Origin: Prolixibacteraceae bacterium
GTDB taxonomy: Bacteria; Bacteroidota; Bacteroidia; Bacteroidales; Prolixibacteraceae
Reading direction: 5' to 3'
DNA: 64,000 nucleotides
NCBI GenBank assembly: GCA_028683385.1
Contig: JAQUIJ010000004.1
Span: forward strand, 337,416 to 401,415
In this document: piece after piece, positions 63,228 through 64,000 of the stretch
Position numbering within the stretch: position 1 is the first letter of the stretch
Layout of the letters: each line of letters opens with the position of its first letter
Translations under genes and position numbers: made by a program
Notes under the pieces: model-generated
What the model saw: the letters and a program-made list of their open reading frames with translations, nothing else
Database searches by the model: none
Told to the model about the DNA's origin: nothing

Positions 63228-64000
63228 ATGGAGAATTACACCCACCGAATAAAACAAGCCCATTTGGCTATTCACGAAGCTGATTTTGTGGTGATTGGCG
63301 CTGGAGCCGGACTTTCTGATGCTGCAGGAATAAAATACGTCGGGCCAAGGTTTACTGAAAACTTTCAGCCATTTATCGAGAAATACCATTTTACTGATTT
63401 ATATACCTCAAGTTTTTACCCGTTTAAAACCGAGGAGGAACGGTGGGCATATTGGGCAAAACACATCAGTTTAAACCGTTACAAAATTGGGGCAACACAA
63501 CTTTATAAGGATTTACTGAAACTAGTTCAGCATAAGGAATATTTTGTGATCACCACTAATGTAGAAAGCCAGTTTCAAAAGGCAGGTTTTGACCCCAAAC
63601 GCACCTTTTGCGTTCAGGGCGATTACGGCTATATGCAATGTGCAAATGCCTGCCATTCGAGGCTCTATTACAACGAGGAATTAGTGTCGGAAATGATTGA
63701 AAAAACAACCGATTGTAAAATTCCAGCCGAATTGGTGCCCCATTGCCCGGTCTGCGGTGGGTCGATGGATGTCAACCTTCGTAAAGACGGATATTTTGTT
63801 CAGGACGAAAACTGGGAACTTTCAAACAAAAGGTATTCAGCATTTTTGAGAAAGGTAGGACACGGGAAAATAACACTTCTCGAATTGGGCGTCGGTTTTA
63901 ACACGCCTGGAGTTATCCGGTATCCTTTTGAAAACTTGACCTATCGAAATGAGATAGCTACTTTAATTCGCCTGAATAAAAATCATCCTTTTGGGCCGAC
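63228..64000 (+). CDS. Class M sirtuin (SirTM), 3' end beyond the window
   Basis: 257 residues are visible and the frame is open at the edge. It has an N-terminal NAD loop VVIGAGAGLSDAAGI at ~21-35, TTNVESQFQKAGF near 109, and VQGDYGYMQC near 129. In deacylase sirtuins this last site has a catalytic His; here it is Gln130, preceded by Asn111, the pattern of protein ADP-ribosyltransferase SirTMs. Four zinc-ribbon cysteines are at 138, 142, 173 and 176. It follows the macrodomain gene by two bases. In described operons a GcvH-like protein and a lipoate ligase follow; they would lie outside this window. Confidence 0.9.
   Translation, partial: MENYTHRIKQAHLAIHEADFVVIGAGAGLSDAAGIKYVGPRFTENFQPFIEKYHFTDLYTSSFYPFKTEEERWAYWAKHISLNRYKIGATQLYKDLLKLVQHKEYFVITTNVESQFQKAGFDPKRTFCVQGDYGYMQCANACHSRLYYNEELVSEMIEKTTDCKIPAELVPHCPVCGGSMDVNLRKDGYFVQDENWELSNKRYSAFLRKVGHGKITLLELGVGFNTPGVIRYPFENLTYRNEIATLIRLNKNHPFGP

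Overview
The window looks like chromosomal DNA of a member of Bacteroidota, probably class Bacteroidia and close to the Marinilabiliales/Prolixibacteraceae. Supporting traits are AT-rich intergenic DNA, starts without strong Shine-Dalgarno sequences, a few TTG-N20-TAnnTTTG promoters, TonB-plug and carboxypeptidase-regulatory-like surface proteins, a GH29 fucosidase, ATP-type PEP carboxykinase, NADP-dependent isocitrate dehydrogenase paired with aconitase, and the aroQ/xerD divergent pair. No rRNA, tRNA, CRISPR array, transposase or prophage was recognised. The organism placement is inference from gene content.

Layout. 1-5 kb: acn-icd operon and an exported alpha-L-fucosidase. 5-11 kb: a DinD-like gene, a 21-bp tandem array bounded by G-tract hairpins, and two exported surface proteins. 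11-14 kb: an unknown gene and catabolic ornithine carbamoyltransferase plus carbamate kinase. 14-23 kb: housekeeping genes (ftsK, lolA, pyk, aroQ, xerD, pckA). 22.9-28.5 kb: a three-gene leftward operon for a HydABC-type [FeFe] hydrogenase whose HydB subunit is fused to a GltD/NfnB-like flavoprotein. 28.7-37.4 kb: epimerase, PBP1A, ClC channel, glyA and a beta-lactamase-fold lipoprotein lacking its catalytic residues. 37.6-44.5 kb: amino-acid permease, two Na+/H+ antiporters and a two-component system, suggesting ion/pH homeostasis. 44.6-48.7 kb: two leftward operons resembling ars modules (ArsR-type regulator, CxxC proteins, ArsF-like, ArsG-like, DUF318/ArsP-like permease, rhodanese, thioredoxin) that share a near-identical 18-bp palindromic operator. 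49-52 kb: UDP-glucuronate decarboxylase and a hipBA toxin-antitoxin pair with several palindromes at its promoter.

52.5-64 kb is the most unusual part. An HxlR-family regulator faces a rightward run of 15 genes. It begins with a six-cysteine peptide containing ACG repeats, a hairpin and a radical SAM/SPASM enzyme, which together look like a RiPP maturation unit. A quinone-oxidoreductase-like protein and PanB follow. Then comes a block rich in exported proteins: two paralogous beta-helix proteins, a quinol-monooxygenase-like protein, a DsrE-like protein, an alpha/beta hydrolase, a cupin and two paralogous jelly-roll proteins, with one cytosolic tautomerase. The run ends with a zinc-type macrodomain and a class M sirtuin that continues past the window edge. 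The last pair is known elsewhere as a protein ADP-ribosylation switch linked to oxidative stress. Its placement behind a secreted redox/electrophile-handling block is the best candidate here for an undescribed system.
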